Both the position numbers and the translations under genes were made by a program. Positions 24,724 to 33,024 of a stretch of 61,367 bases of DNA are shown one piece after another. Every line of letters starts with the position of its first letter. The first letter of the stretch is position 1. The DNA comes from CAVYPR01 sp052145775 (GTDB taxonomy: Bacteria > Actinomycetota > Acidimicrobiia > Acidimicrobiales > RAAP-2), in NCBI GenBank assembly GCA_052145775.1, contig JBKQNY010000091.1, positions 1-61,367 of the forward strand, written 5' to 3'. The notes under the pieces were generated by a model. The model was not told the origin of the DNA, ran no database searches, and saw only the letters and a list, made by a program, of their open reading frames with translations.

Positions 24724-25599
24724 TCACGTGGTCGATGGTGCAGGGATCTCGGGTGCGACGTCGAGGTTCGGGGGGGACGTGTGCACCAGGAGCACGATCC
24801 CGACCACCATGGCGGCAAATGAGGCACACGCGACGGCGATCCTGAATGGGCTTCCCTCGTAGTGCTCGCCGAACAGCCAGATGCCCAGGATGATGCTCAC
24901 AAATGGGTCGACTGACACCATGAGGGGTTGTGAGATCCGCAGCGGACCGACGTGGAGCGCCGTCTGCACCAGCAGGGTCCCGATGATGCCCCCCACAGCA
25001 ACGGCGTAGATGGGCCAGTGGGAGAACATCCCGGCGAAACCAACGGTGGTGAATGTGTCGGTGGCCGCCTTGATGAAGGTGGCCTCGAGGGCCCAAACCA
25101 CGGCTGCCGCGGTCGCGGCCAACGCCGCCCGCCGGCTGGCTGAGCCTCGGAGACTCAGTGCGCCCAGTACCGCCGTGAGGATCCCGAAGGTCAGCAGCAC
25201 AGAAAGCCACGCCGACGAGGTGGGCGCCATCTGGTTGCCCTGTGGCTCGGCTAAGGCCACGAAGAGCGCGAGGCTGATGCAGGTCAAGCCGGCGGACGCC
25301 CACGCGGCCCGGGTGATCCTCTGGCCGATCCACAGCTTTCGCAGTGCGAGCGTGAACACGAGTTCAGAGACCAACAGCGCCTGCACTTGCGAGAGCGTGC
25401 CGAGGTGGAGCGCCGTGGCCTGGAAGACGAAGCCTCCGAGGAGCGCGACCCAGCCGAACAACCAGAGGGGGTTCCTGGCGAGATACAGGGCCAGGCGCAG
25501 TACTGGAAGCTTGGCGGCCCTCGACGTGCTGGCCCGATGCTGGGCAACCACGTTGAGGGCGTTGCAGAACCCCGCGCACAGGGCGAAGAGGGTGGTCAC
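24724..25599 (-). CDS. DMT-superfamily (EamA-like) membrane transporter
   Basis: An integral membrane protein of 291 aa with about ten predicted helices arranged as two EamA-like repeats, without a large soluble domain. Hydrophobic segments include LALYLARNPLWLFGWVALLG, LVSELVFTLAL and VSIILGIWLFGEHYEG, the last resembling the end-of-repeat motif of drug/metabolite transporters. The substrate is unknown. It starts with GTG. A second, clearly similar DMT protein is encoded at 26457-27374 in the opposite orientation, suggesting functional relatives or an old duplication. Confidence 0.8.
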   Translation of the reverse strand: MTTLFALCAGFCNALNVVAQHRASTSRAAKLPVLRLALYLARNPLWLFGWVALLGGFVFQATALHLGTLSQVQALLVSELVFTLALRKLWIGQRITRAAWASAGLTCISLALFVALAEPQGNQMAPTSSAWLSVLLTFGILTAVLGALSLRGSASRRAALAATAAAVVWALEATFIKAATDTFTTVGFAGMFSHWPIYAVAVGGIIGTLLVQTALHVGPLRISQPLMVSVDPFVSIILGIWLFGEHYEGSPFRIAVACASFAAMVVGIVLLVHTSPPNLDVAPEIPAPSTT

Positions 25600-25738
25600 G
25601 GCACCGCATCGTTGGCGAGGTTCGCAGAGCAGCCCAACTCCACTCCCCTATGTCAGGCCGAGGGGCGACGGGGAACCCGCGCCTTCCCGCTTCGGGGAAT
25701 GGCGGTCCGTCGAGGGGTCAGCTCCCGGGACGGCGGTG

Positions 25739-25900
25739 TCAGTGGCCGTGGCCGCGCCCGCGGGAGCTGTGGGGGTGCTTCCTTGTCTTGTGGGCGTGCG
25801 TGGCGTCCGGGTGGGAATTGCGCCGGGCGTAGTGGCGACCACCGAAGCCCCCGGCCACGATCACTACCAGCACGATCGCCAAGATGAACCAGATGAACAC
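25739..25900 (-). CDS. His-rich single-pass membrane miniprotein
   Basis: A 53-residue gene that is easy to overlook. It begins MFIWFILAIVLVVIVAGGFG, one membrane helix, followed by a short basic tail that has eight histidines in 31 residues (HYARRNSH ... HAHKTRKHPH ... HGH). GAGGGGACGGG precedes the GTG. It lies between two membrane transporter genes. The His/Arg tail could bind metal ions or acidic lipids; no family is recognised. Confidence 0.6.
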   Translation of the reverse strand: MFIWFILAIVLVVIVAGGFGGRHYARRNSHPDATHAHKTRKHPHSSRGRGHGH

Positions 25901-26081
25901 GTTGCCCGTCCCCTCGGTACTCGCGGCAGGTCGCTCACCCTAGGCCGTTCGGCACGGCCCGGTCGAGTGGCGAATTTCGCCGACCGGACCGTACCTCGTG
26001 GGGCAGGCGGGCGAGGACGTCCCTGCCCGGAGCGTCACTCGTGTCTATTGTGTGATGGCAGACCGAACCTTAGGAGGAGCC

Positions 26082-26315
26082 GTGCTGGCCTACTCGTTCC
26101 CGTTGTTGAGTCTCTTCTGGGCCATGCTGATGTTCGCCGGCCTGGTGATCGTCGTCTTCTTCATCATCTGGTGCTTTGTCGACAACTTCCGGCGGAAGGA
26201 CCACCACGGGCTGGCCAAGGCTGGCTGGACCATCCTCATTCTGATGATCCCGGTCATCGGCGCATTGATCTACATCATCGCCCGTCCGGTCGACGCCACC
26301 TACGAGCGCACGTAG
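26082..26315 (+). CDS. PLDc_N-like small membrane protein
   Basis: A 77-residue protein with two membrane helices (about 8-32 and 50-66) separated by a basic loop (DNFRRKDHHGLAKAGW). The second part, WTILILMIPVIGALIYIIARP, matches the phospholipase-D-nuclease N-terminal-like (PLDc_N) domain common in small actinobacterial membrane proteins. TAGGAGGAG just upstream supports this GTG; an ATG 27 nt earlier (26055) is possible. Function unknown. Confidence 0.72.
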   Translation: MLAYSFPLLSLFWAMLMFAGLVIVVFFIIWCFVDNFRRKDHHGLAKAGWTILILMIPVIGALIYIIARPVDATYERT

Positions 26316-26456
26316 GAAGACGGGCCCCTGGGCCGCGGCTTGGTGATCCCCACGCTCGGCCACTGGCGAGGCGACAGCGCGCGACGCTGGGACTGAAGTG
26401 ACTCCGCTGAAGCGCCGGGGCATGCGCTGCTTCGGGTTCCGAGCGGACGGAGTCCG

Positions 26457-27374
26457 GTGACGGTCGCGCTCGCCCTACTGGCGGCTTTGGGGTTCGCCCT
26501 GGGCAACGTCCTGCAGCAGAAGGGCACGCTGGAGACCGAGGCCCCCGAAGACGATCCGCACTTCCTCGCGCAGGCGGTGAGGCGTCCGGTTTGGCTCGCC
26601 GGTGGCCTCTGCCAGGTCGGGGGCTGGATCCTTCAGGCGGTGGCGCTCAAGTCGGGGTCACTGGTCGTCGTCCAGTCGCTCACGTCCATGAGCCTCGTCA
26701 TCGCCCTGCCGCTCGGGGCCAAGATCACCAACCAGCGGATCAGCACGAGGGTGACGGCCGGGGCAGTGGCCATGGTCGTCGGGATCTTCCTTCTCCTCGC
26801 CGTCGGATCCCCCAAAGGCGGCACGACAAACCCCTCAGCCGGGGCGTGGGTCTCTGCCGGCTTGGTTTCGGTGTTGATCATCGGCTTCCTGTACAGGATC
26901 GGGAATCGGCGCAAGGGGGCGGCAAAGGCACTGTTGTTCGGTTCGGCGGCGGGTATCGCCTTCGGGCTGCAGGCAGCGGTGACGAAGGTGTTCATGGAGC
27001 TAGTGGGCAAGGGGCTCGTGACCATTCTCACGAGCTGGACGATCTACGTGCTCATCGCGTCGGCCGTTGTGGGGTTCGTGCTGCAGCAGTCGGCGCTCAA
27101 GACCGCCATTCTGGCCCCGGCCATGGCGTCGAGCAACGCGGTGACGCTTGTCTCCAGTGTGCTGCTCGGAGTCTCTGTCTTCGGAGAGAGTATTTCCAGT
27201 GGAAACGATCGGTTGTCGCCGGCGGTCATCGGTTTGTTGGTGGCGATGGTCGGGATCGTGCTCCTGGCCGGAGCCAGCCCGCCCCAGAGCGCCCGGCCGA
27301 TGCCGGATTTCGACGACGTTCCGCCCCGCCTCGACAATCCCGGGCGGCCGCCGGGAGAACGGGGCGGTCCCTAA
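26457..27374 (+). CDS. DMT-superfamily (EamA-like) membrane transporter
   Basis: A 305-residue multi-pass membrane protein, about ten helices, starting with GTG after a GGACGGAG site. Repeat-like blocks include FALGNVLQQKGTLE, GGWILQAVALKSGSLVVVQS and VVGFVLQQSALKTAILAPAMA followed by LLGVSVFGE, similar to the opposite-strand transporter at 24724. A hydrophilic Pro-rich tail of about 35 residues closes it. The substrate is unknown. A DedA gene follows about 136 nt later in the same direction. Confidence 0.8.
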   Translation: MTVALALLAALGFALGNVLQQKGTLETEAPEDDPHFLAQAVRRPVWLAGGLCQVGGWILQAVALKSGSLVVVQSLTSMSLVIALPLGAKITNQRISTRVTAGAVAMVVGIFLLLAVGSPKGGTTNPSAGAWVSAGLVSVLIIGFLYRIGNRRKGAAKALLFGSAAGIAFGLQAAVTKVFMELVGKGLVTILTSWTIYVLIASAVVGFVLQQSALKTAILAPAMASSNAVTLVSSVLLGVSVFGESISSGNDRLSPAVIGLLVAMVGIVLLAGASPPQSARPMPDFDDVPPRLDNPGRPPGERGGP

Positions 27375-27510
27375 CCGTGCGGTCGACCAGTCTGAGGCAC
27401 GAGCAAGGGCTCGTGTGGACCACGCCGGCCGCCACCGGAGCACTCGCTCTTCGGGAGTGCTGTCTGCGCTGGCGCAAGCAATTCGCCCGCGGAGTCGGGG
27501 GCGGGTGCCA

Positions 27511-28092
27511 GTGATCCTCGCGGCGACGTCCACCACCACATGGTGGATCTACCCGTTGCTGTTCCTTGGGGTGATGGCGTCATGGGCCGGCGTCCCGTTC
27601 GTCGGTACCGTGGCGCTCGGCGCGGCGGGAGTCGCCGCGAGCCAGGGCAGGCTGTCGCTCGCCGCGGTCATCGTGGTGTCGACGGTAGCCGGAGAGGTGG
27701 GAGGCCTGATCGGCTACTGGGTGGGCTTGCATTGGGGACGTCAGCTGCTGGGCCGCCCCGGGAAGCGCCTGGCCAGCCGGGAGAAGGCACTCGAACGGGG
27801 AGAGCGCATCTACGCGAGGTGGGGGCGGCTCGCCGTCTTCGTCACGCCGGCCATCGTCTCGGGTACCGCAAAGATGAAGCGCGGGCAGTTCGCCCTGTGG
27901 AACCTTGTCGCGTCCTTCGCCTTCTCGGTATCAGTGGGAGCCAGCTCGTACGGTCTCGGGAGGGTCGCCACCGGCCACCATTCGAGGTTCGACGTCGGCG
28001 TGCTGATCGTCGGCCTGGTCGCCGGCGGGATCTTTCTCCTCCTCGGGCGACACCGTCACCGGAAGGTCGTGTCGACGCCGGACGCCGCTTGA
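27511..28092 (+). CDS. DedA/SNARE-associated family membrane protein
   Basis: A 193-aa member of the DedA (VTT) family, proposed lipid flippases needed for envelope homeostasis. GVPFVGTVALGAAGVAASQG, the VSTVAGEVGGLIGYWVGLHWG re-entrant segment with the conserved acidic residue and Gly motif, and LAVFVTPAIVSGTAKM (with Thr-Pro replacing the more usual Arg-Phe-x-Pro) are visible. The start is uncertain: GTG at 27505 or 27511 are both in frame after a GGGGGCGGG site. The C-terminus is basic (GRHRHRKVV). Confidence 0.78.
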   Translation: MILAATSTTTWWIYPLLFLGVMASWAGVPFVGTVALGAAGVAASQGRLSLAAVIVVSTVAGEVGGLIGYWVGLHWGRQLLGRPGKRLASREKALERGERIYARWGRLAVFVTPAIVSGTAKMKRGQFALWNLVASFAFSVSVGASSYGLGRVATGHHSRFDVGVLIVGLVAGGIFLLLGRHRHRKVVSTPDAA

Positions 28093-28298
28093 CGGCGCAC
28101 CGCGACATCGTCTCGGTCGCCCCGGACGTGCAGCACGCTCGCCGCAAGCTGATGCGCATCTCGGACGAAGATGCCCGAACCGACATCCGCTCCACGTGAG
28201 ACCTGCGGGTCGATCACTTCGGGCAGCCCGTGAAGCTGGCCCGAGGGCGGTGGGCGCTTCTTCGAGGCTTCTGCAGTCGGCGCCCTTTGACCCCGTCT

Positions 28299-29081
28299 TC
28301 AGGTGCTCGGGGCTTCGGAATCGGTCGGGGCACCGGTCGTCTCGTCTGCGCCCTCAGAACCCACCCTGCGTTCCACCGACGCCCGATGATCCCTCAGCAC
28401 TGCTTCGGCTGCGGCCAGGGTGATCGGCTCGGGACGTGGTCCCTCCCAGTCCAGGTACCAATGCCGAGTCATGGTGGCGAGCCACGAATCGTTGGCGGGA
28501 ATGAGGGCAAAGCGAGACACCGTGCGTTGGTGTCCGACCTGGTCCGAGTAGAGCAGCTCCACGGTCACCGGCTGTTGGGAGGCGACCGCCTCGACGAGCG
28601 CCACACGCAGTGGGTCGTCAGGATGTCGCAACGCTCCCTGCCAGAGGCCGACGTCGCCCCCGGGTACGTAGAGATCGCGCGATTGCAGGTGGAACTCCTC
28701 CAGCGGGGTGTGGGAGGGGAATGCGCCCGATATCGACATGCCGGGGCGGGCGGACCACCCCTGGCACACCGCCATCCCGGTCCCGACGTTCCTCAGGCTG
28801 ATGGCCATGTACACGACGTCGTTGACGTGCTCGACGACGGCTCTGCCACCCGCCGCCCTCACCCACTGGCCGTCGAGGAACATGATCTTCTGCTGTGGAT
28901 CGTCGGGTCGCGAGGGGGCGAGGAGCGGCCTGCGCTGTTCTTGGAGCGCAATTTCGGCGATTCGTGCCGACCGGTTGGACGACCGAACCGCGGCGAAGGT
29001 GGCAGCCGCCAGCACGAGGGTTCCGGCAGCGGTGGCCAGCGACGAGATCGTCACCCAGTCCGCGCTTGCAGGTCCAACCAT
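28299..29081 (-). CDS. Membrane-anchored protein of unknown function
   Basis: A 260-aa protein with one N-terminal membrane segment (about residues 10-31, TISSLATAAGTLVLAAATFA) followed by a soluble domain with alternating beta-strand-like stretches (VVYMAISLRNVGTGMAVCQG, VTVELLYSDQVGHQRTVSRF). This layout is common in actinobacterial hypothetical proteins and lacks a signal cleavage site. No catalytic motif is evident. AAGG lies upstream of the ATG. The 206 bases before it (28093-28298) contain nothing I recognise. Confidence 0.65.
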   Translation of the reverse strand: MVGPASADWVTISSLATAAGTLVLAAATFAAVRSSNRSARIAEIALQEQRRPLLAPSRPDDPQQKIMFLDGQWVRAAGGRAVVEHVNDVVYMAISLRNVGTGMAVCQGWSARPGMSISGAFPSHTPLEEFHLQSRDLYVPGGDVGLWQGALRHPDDPLRVALVEAVASQQPVTVELLYSDQVGHQRTVSRFALIPANDSWLATMTRHWYLDWEGPRPEPITLAAAEAVLRDHRASVERRVGSEGADETTGAPTDSEAPST

Positions 29082-29262
29082 GAGCCTTCGTCATTTCCCC
29101 GTTCATGACCGGCGGGTCGGAATCGGGCCGGCTCGCTCGCGGCACCGGCCAAGCCTCCGTGGGCGGTCTGGGTGGTGAACCTACCCGCGCTAGGGGAAAG
29201 CCTGCTGGGACGAGACGCCCAAGGATGCGTGCCGCCTTCGCCGCCGGTCGCTTGGTGCAAAA

Positions 29263-29284
29263 CTATACCCTAGGGGGGTAAGGT
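29263..29284 (+). promoter_or_regulatory. CsoR-type operator overlapping the -10 box
   Basis: TACCC-N5-GGGTA (29266-29280), GC-rich in the centre like known CsoR sites, overlaps TAAGGT (29279-29284), the likely -10 box. The box ends six bases before the csoR ATG. Repressor binding would directly block RNA polymerase, fitting autoregulation relieved by copper. Confidence 0.72.
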
Positions 29285-29290
29285 AAAGAG

Positions 29291-29593
29291 ATGACAACCG
29301 CCCAGCAGTCCTCGCCCGGGTACTCCTCCGACAAGGAGGCCATCTTGAAGCGGTTCCGCCGCATCGAAGGCCAGATCCGAGGCCTCCAGCGGATGGTGGA
29401 AGAGGACCGCTACTGCATCAGTGTGCTCGAACAGGTTTCGGCGGTCACCAGGGCGCTGCAGTCGGTGTCACTGGAACTCCTCGACGACCACCTCGCACAC
29501 TGCGTGCTCGACGCGGCGAAGGTCGGTGGTGAGGACGCGACGCGCAGGATCGAAGAGGCCCAGGCCGCGATCGCGAGGTTGGTCAAGTCGTGA
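29291..29593 (+). CDS. csoR: CsoR-family metal-sensing repressor
   Basis: A 100-aa all-helical DUF156 repressor. The Cu(I)-binding triad of CsoR is present with exact spacing: Cys42, His67 and Cys71 (DRYCISV, DDHLAHC), the same 25 and 4 residue gaps as in mycobacterial CsoR. The first helix has IEGQIRGLQRMV, the DNA-contact face. The triad speaks against the persulfide sensor CstR and the Ni/Co sensor RcnR. It is preceded by a matching operator and overlaps the permease gene by 4 nt (ATGA-like GTGATC junction), so it controls that permease. Confidence 0.92.
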   Translation: MTTAQQSSPGYSSDKEAILKRFRRIEGQIRGLQRMVEEDRYCISVLEQVSAVTRALQSVSLELLDDHLAHCVLDAAKVGGEDATRRIEEAQAAIARLVKS

Positions 29594-31404
29594 TCGTGCT
29601 GGCCTCCGCGGCCTGGCCGGCAGATCTCGGGCGAAGCCTGCGTGAATCGTTCTTCATGTTCTGGGAGACCCTCTGGCCGCTCGTCTTGGGTTTCGGGATC
29701 TCCGGTGCCGTCCAGGCCTTCGTCAGCGATGCATCGATGCAGCGTTCGATGGGCAACCATCGCCCAGCGGCAGTGGGCCGCGCATCCACCTACGGCATGG
29801 TCAGCTCGTCGTGCTCCTATGCCGCATCGGCGATGTCGAAGTCCCTGTTCGTAAAGGGCGCCGACTTCGTTTCGGCCAACGTCTTCATGTTGGCGTCCAC
29901 CAATCTGGTTGTTGAGCTGGGGATTGTCCTGGCAGTTTTGGTCGGCTGGCAGTTCGCCGTCAGCGAGTTCGTCGGCGGCATCATCATGATCGTCCTGTTC
30001 GTAGCGTTGGGAAGCCTGTGGTTGCGCGGAAGGCAGGTGGTCGACGCCCGGCGGCACCTGGCGCGAGCGCTGGGTGGGGGCGACCACGTGCGGGGCCCAC
30101 TCGGGGATCCCGTCCTCCAGCACCAGAGTTGGCGGGTGCGGCTGCGCTACAAAGCCGGCTGGGCCGAATCCGCCACGTACACCATCTCAGACATCTCCAT
30201 GCTCCGAAACGAGCTGGTCATCGGATATTTGGTCGCGGGGTTCCTCAGTGTGCTGGTGCCGGCGCACATCTGGAACGCCTTGTTCTGGCACGGTCACGGG
30301 ACCTGGACCGCGGTGGAGAACGTCATTGTCGGTCCCCTCATCGCCATCGTGAGCTTCGTCTGCTCGGTCGGCAACGTGCCGCTGGCCGCGGCACTGTGGA
30401 GTGGTGGTATCTCCTTCGGGGGCGTGATTTCGTTCATCTTCGCCGACCTAATCGCCTTGCCGCTGCTGCTCATCTACCGGCGCTACTACGGCAGCAGGCT
30501 GATGCTCAGGATGCTGGCCCTGTTCTGGCTGACGATGTCCCTGGCCGGACTGGCCACCGAGGGACTGTTCCGGGCGGCGGGACTGGTGCCCACGATCCGT
30601 CCGACCCAGGTTGTGGCGGCCGAATTCCGGTGGAACTACACGACCGTACTCAACATCGTGTTCCTGGGCGTCTTCGCTCTCTTGTATTGGACGTATCGCA
30701 ACCGGGAACGGCTCGGGGGCGGGCGGGGTCTCGCGCTCGATCCGGTCTGTGGGATGCAGGTGGCAGCGACCGCTGCGCGGGCGTTCTCCCGGCCGACGGG
30801 AGACCAGCCGTCGTTCTGCTCCGACCGCTGTCGGGAGGCGTTCGAGAGGGATCCGCAGCGGTTCGGTGGCCCTCGAGTGCCGGCTGCCCCGCCCTCCACG
30901 GTCACACCTGATGCGGGTCAAGCCCACCCTGCGGAGGGAGTGGGATTCGAACCCACGGGAGCCGAGGCCCCACGGCTTTTCAAGAGCCGCGCATTTGTCC
31001 GCTCTGCCATCCCTCCGGACTCCGGCCGGTCGCCCGGCCACCAGAGGCTACCGACCCGCCCGGTCCCGGGCGCTCCTGCGCCCCGCCTCGGTTCGGTCCG
31101 GCGTTCGGCGCGGGGCCGGGCCTACTCGTCGACCCGCGCTTTTCGGACCCTGCTGCGCTGCCGTCCGCGGATGGCTCCGTCGAGAATCACCTTGCGCAGG
31201 CGCACCGCGCTGGGCGTCACTTCGACGCACTCGTCGTCACCGATGAACTCGAGCGCCTGCTCGAGCGAGAGGGAGAGCGGTGGGGTGAGGCGTTCCAATT
31301 CTTCGGCCGTCGAGGACCGGACGTTGGTCAGTTTCCTCTCCTTGGTGGGGTTCACGTCCATCTCGTCGGCCCGAGCGTTCTCCCCGATCACCATGCCCTC
31401 GTAG
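29590..31404 (+). CDS. ArsP/DUF318-type permease fused to a YHS metal-binding domain
   Basis: Predicted heavy-metal or metalloid permease: about eight to ten helices with two repeats containing SSSCSYAASAMSKSLF and VSFVCSVGNVPLAAALW (paired Cys, PF03773 type), then at about residues 380-420 a YHS domain (LDPVCGMQV ... FCSDRCREAFERDP). It is cotranscribed with csoR, so copper export or detoxification is likely. Recognisable sequence ends near 30890, yet the frame has no stop until 31404, running antisense through tRNA-Ser and the last 283 bases of typA. A stop in another frame (TGA at 30909) would end it normally, so a one-base indel, real or artefactual, is suspected. Confidence 0.7.
   Translation: MIVLASAAWPADLGRSLRESFFMFWETLWPLVLGFGISGAVQAFVSDASMQRSMGNHRPAAVGRASTYGMVSSSCSYAASAMSKSLFVKGADFVSANVFMLASTNLVVELGIVLAVLVGWQFAVSEFVGGIIMIVLFVALGSLWLRGRQVVDARRHLARALGGGDHVRGPLGDPVLQHQSWRVRLRYKAGWAESATYTISDISMLRNELVIGYLVAGFLSVLVPAHIWNALFWHGHGTWTAVENVIVGPLIAIVSFVCSVGNVPLAAALWSGGISFGGVISFIFADLIALPLLLIYRRYYGSRLMLRMLALFWLTMSLAGLATEGLFRAAGLVPTIRPTQVVAAEFRWNYTTVLNIVFLGVFALLYWTYRNRERLGGGRGLALDPVCGMQVAATAARAFSRPTGDQPSFCSDRCREAFERDPQRFGGPRVPAAPPSTVTPDAGQAHPAEGVGFEPTGAEAPRLFKSRAFVRSAIPPDSGRSPGHQRLPTRPVPGAPAPRLGSVRRSARGRAYSSTRAFRTLLRCRPRMAPSRITLRRRTALGVTSTHSSSPMNSSACSSERESGGVRRSNSSAVEDRTLVSFLSLVGFTSISSARAFSPITMPS
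30932..31016 (-). tRNA. tRNA-Ser (anticodon UGA)
   Basis: Minus strand: 7-bp acceptor GGAGGGA/TCCCTCC with discriminator G, anticodon stem CGGCT/AGCCG around CTTGAAA (anticodon TGA), a long class II variable arm and GGTTCGAATCCC T-arm. No CCA is encoded. The neighbouring plus-strand permease frame crosses it. Confidence 0.95.
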
Positions 31405-32960
31405 ACATCGATGCCGGGCCCCAGGAGGAGCGTGCCACGGTCCTGCAGGTTCATGAGCGCGTGGGTGGTGGTGACTCCGAGCCGGTCTGCGACCATCGAC
31501 CCGTTCCGCCGGGTCCGCAGCTCGCCCATCCAGGGCGCCCAACCGTCGAAGACGTGGTGGAGCACCCCGGTGCCCCTGGTCTCGGTCAGGAACTCGGTGC
31601 GGAACCCGACCAGGCCCCGGGCCGGCACCCGGTAGTCGAGGCGGACCCAGCCGGTGCCGTGGTTGACCATCTCCACCATGGAGCCCTTTCGCAGGGCGAG
31701 GAGCTGGGTGACCACGCCCAGGTAGTCGTCGGGCACGTCGACCGCCACACGTTCCATGGGCTCGTGCAACGCTCCGTCGATGCGGCGGGTCACCACCTGA
31801 GGTTTGCCCACCGTCAGTTCGAAACCCTCCCGGCGCATGGTCTCGACCAGCACGGCCAGTTGGAGCTCGCCGCGTCCCTGGACCTCCCAGGCGTCCGGAC
31901 GCTCGGTGGGGCTCACCCTGAGCGAGACGTTGCCGATGAGCTCGCTGTCGAGCCGGCCCTTCACCTGGCGGGCGGTCAGCTTGGTCCCGTCCTTCCCGGC
32001 CAGCGGGGAGGTGTTGATGCCGATGGTCATCGTCAGGCTGGGCTCGTCGACGGTGATCGCAGGCAGCGCCACCGGATTCTCGGCGTCGGCCAGGGTCTCG
32101 CCGATGGTCACGTCGGCCATGCCGGCCACCGCGGCGATCTCGCCGGGCCCGGCGTCGTCGGCCGGCACGCGCTCGAGGGCCTCGGTCACGTAGAGCTCGG
32201 TCACCTTGGTCCGCTCGACCGTCCCGTCCAGGCGGCACCAGCCGACGGTGTCACCCTTGCGCAGGCTCCCGTGCTGGATCCGGCAGATGGCGAGCCGGCC
32301 GACGTAAGGGGAGGCGTCAAGGTTGCAGACGAGGGCCTGGAGCGGCGCCGTTGGGTCGAACTCCGGGGGTGGGACGTGGCGACAGATGGCCTCGAAGAGG
32401 GGCCCCAGATCCGTTCCCGTGACGTTGCGCTCGGCGGAGGCCCAGCCGGTGCGGGCGTTGGCGTAGAGGATCGGGAAGTCGATCTGGTGCTCGTCGGCGT
32501 CGAGGTCCAAGAAGAGCTCCTCCACCTCGTGCACCACCTCGTCGATGCGGGCGTCGGCCCGATCGACCTTGTTCACCACCAGCACCACGGGCAGACGGGC
32601 CTCCAGCGCCTTGCGCAGGACGAACCGGGTCTGGGGAAGCGGGCCCTCCGATGCGTCGACGAGGAGCAGAACGCCGTCGACCATGGTCAGGCCGCGCTCC
32701 ACCTCACCGCCGAAGTCGGCATGCCCCGGGGTGTCGACGATGTTGATCTTCACCCCCTGATGCCGCACCGCCGTGTTCTTGGCCAGGATGGTGATGCCCT
32801 TCTCGCGCTCGAGATCGCCGGAGTCGAGGACCCGATCCGTCAGCTCCTCGTTGGCCCGGAAGGCGCCCGTCTGGCGGAGCATGGCGTCCACGAGGGTGGT
32901 CTTCCCGTGATCGACGTGGGCCACGATCGCCACGTTCCTGATGTCGTCGCGGGTCTGCAT
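31122..32960 (-). CDS. typA: Translational GTPase TypA/BipA
   Basis: Ribosome-associated GTPase of 612 aa used in stress and cold growth and ribosome assembly. G1 AHVDHGKTTL, G2 region REKGITI, G3 DTPGHADF and G4 NKVDRADAR are intact in residues 1-200, followed by EF-G-like domains and the BipA-specific C-terminal domain. FRTEFLTETRGTGVLHHVFDG is spread over two segments with the ETRGTG motif. A TAGGGT box at 32979-32974 ends 13 nt before the ATG, so the leader is only a few bases. It is convergent with the csoR/permease operon. Confidence 0.97.
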   Translation of the reverse strand: MQTRDDIRNVAIVAHVDHGKTTLVDAMLRQTGAFRANEELTDRVLDSGDLEREKGITILAKNTAVRHQGVKINIVDTPGHADFGGEVERGLTMVDGVLLLVDASEGPLPQTRFVLRKALEARLPVVLVVNKVDRADARIDEVVHEVEELFLDLDADEHQIDFPILYANARTGWASAERNVTGTDLGPLFEAICRHVPPPEFDPTAPLQALVCNLDASPYVGRLAICRIQHGSLRKGDTVGWCRLDGTVERTKVTELYVTEALERVPADDAGPGEIAAVAGMADVTIGETLADAENPVALPAITVDEPSLTMTIGINTSPLAGKDGTKLTARQVKGRLDSELIGNVSLRVSPTERPDAWEVQGRGELQLAVLVETMRREGFELTVGKPQVVTRRIDGALHEPMERVAVDVPDDYLGVVTQLLALRKGSMVEMVNHGTGWVRLDYRVPARGLVGFRTEFLTETRGTGVLHHVFDGWAPWMGELRTRRNGSMVADRLGVTTTHALMNLQDRGTLLLGPGIDVYEGMVIGENARADEMDVNPTKERKLTNVRSSTAEELERLTPPLSLSLEQALEFIGDDECVEVTPSAVRLRKVILDGAIRGRQRSRVRKARVDE

Positions 32961-32973
32961 GGGCCGAAGGTGA

Positions 32974-32979
32974 ACCCTA
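32974..32979 (-). promoter_or_regulatory. Putative -10 box of typA
   Basis: Minus-strand TAGGGT lies 13 nt before the ATG, implying a very short leader. Confidence 0.35.
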
Positions 32980-33024
32980 CTGCCACGGTCGCCTCCCCCC
33001 CGACGGTCTCCTGCCGTGCCGCCG

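Noticed and set aside
28093..28298. Short plus-strand frames between DedA and the next gene
   Set aside because: No start signal, conservation-like composition or domain; treated as intergenic.
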